A stretch of 6,166 nt of DNA, taken from contig CAJPTT010000152.1 of the NCBI GenBank assembly GCA_905373565.1, positions 1 through 6,166 on the forward strand, written 5' to 3'. This document shows, in pieces, positions 5,719 to 6,166 of the stretch (position 1 is its first letter; each line of letters begins with the position of its first letter). Both the position numbers and the translations under genes were made by a program. The notes under the pieces were generated by a model. It searched no databases. It had not been told where the DNA came from and saw only the letters and a program-made list of their open reading frames with translations. Source of the DNA: an uncultured Treponema sp. Its GTDB lineage: Bacteria; Spirochaetota; Spirochaetia; Treponematales; Treponemataceae.

Positions 5719-5742
5719 ATAAAAGAGGAGGCTTTATGGCAA
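5714..5742 (-). promoter_or_regulatory. Promoter of the NUDIX hydrolase gene
   Basis: On the minus strand TTGCCA (5742-5737, 5 of 6), a 17-base spacer and TAGAAT (5719-5714, 5 of 6). The -35 lies over the first codons of the divergent kinase-like gene. Predicted transcription begins near 5707, which supports the downstream NUDIX start at 5672. Confidence 0.6.
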
Positions 5743-6166
5743 TTATCACCATTTCACGGCAAATAGCTTCTTACGGCGATGAAACCGCTCTAGAGCTGGC
5801 AAAATCACTCGACTACGAGTTTATCGATAAAAAAGATTTAGAGAAAGATCTGATCGACAAGGGAATTTCAAAAGAGAGTCTTGCTCATTATGACGAGCGG
5901 AAGCCCGGCTTTTGGGCATCGTTATCCCGCAATCGCGACTCTTATTTCGATTATTTACGGGAGATCGTCTACGGATATGCGCTAAAAGGAAACAGTATTT
6001 TTATCGGCCGGGGCGGGTTTGCGTTACTGCGCGGTATTCCCGGATGCTATGCGGTACGGCTGGTTGCTTCCGATGATGTACGGATTGCACGGCTGATGAA
6101 AGAGTTTGATTGGCCCGAAAAAAAAGCCCGCGCTTTGATGACAGAAAGCGATACCAACCGCGAAGG
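5736..6166 (+). CDS. Cytidylate kinase-like protein, N-terminal 143 residues (gene runs off the window end)
   Basis: I translated this open frame by hand; it runs to the window end without a stop. It opens MAIITISRQIASYGDETALE, the opening style of the cytidylate-kinase-like P-loop family (usually ITISRxxGSGGxxIA). Next come a CMP-kinase-like YEFIDKKDLEKDL segment, then IFIGRGGFALLRGIPGCYAVRLVA (about 88-111), which resembles the core strand before the lid, and SDTNREG at the visible end, where the family has its D-x-x-R lid motif. The P-loop is degenerate: ASYGDET in place of a GxxxxGK[ST] loop, as is common in this family, so true CMP phosphorylation is uncertain. This is not the classical Cmk. 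The ATG at 5736 follows GAGGAGG (5725-5731) by four bases. It is divergent from the NUDIX gene with overlapping promoters. The C-terminal part is outside the window. Confidence 0.82.
   Translation, partial: MAIITISRQIASYGDETALELAKSLDYEFIDKKDLEKDLIDKGISKESLAHYDERKPGFWASLSRNRDSYFDYLREIVYGYALKGNSIFIGRGGFALLRGIPGCYAVRLVASDDVRIARLMKEFDWPEKKARALMTESDTNRE

Overview
The window reads as ordinary chromosomal DNA from a spirochaete, most likely a mid-GC Treponema. Three things point that way: hslV-hslU lying directly upstream of flgB, a short Spirochaetes-style N-terminal extension on HslV, and a lipoprotein paired with a periplasmic-type LysM protein of a kind I associate with treponemes. The genus is an inference from gene content and protein style, not from a database match. 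It holds seven genes; flgB and the kinase-like gene run off the ends. I see no RNA gene, CRISPR array, prophage or insertion sequence.

Layout. Positions 1-2252 hold a minus-strand block, hslV > hslU > flgB: the ATP-dependent HslUV protease, then the first proximal-rod gene of a flagellar operon. A good sigma70-type promoter lies upstream of hslV, and a sigma28-like promoter lies between hslU and flgB, so the flagellar genes probably have their own start. Positions 2253-2818 are a 566-bp gap between the divergent hslV and perR. Much of it is filled by two head-to-tail, partly palindromic repeat units with a 40-bp direct repeat at their ends; the rest is the promoters of the two flanking genes. 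The perR gene (2819-3232) encodes a Fur-family peroxide sensor with every PerR metal ligand in register, and a PerR-box-like sequence overlaps its own promoter.

Positions 3338-5020 hold a tightly coupled two-gene unit: a lipoprotein made of helical repeats, then a secreted protein with similar helical repeats and a C-terminal LysM domain. It ends at a perfect 17-bp stem-loop shared with the convergent NUDIX hydrolase gene (5100-5672, minus). The NUDIX gene and a cytidylate-kinase-like gene (5736 onward, plus) diverge from a 63-bp gap in which two promoters of opposite direction overlap almost exactly at their -10 elements.

How the genes fit together. HslUV (cytoplasmic proteolysis), PerR (peroxide and metal response) and NUDIX (nucleotide clean-up) are stress or housekeeping functions. 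The lipoprotein and LysM protein probably act together in the periplasm or at the peptidoglycan. No new defence or mobile system is evident. The parts most worth following up are the repeat cluster, the lipoprotein/LysM pair, the sigma28-like flgB promoter and the overlapping divergent promoters.
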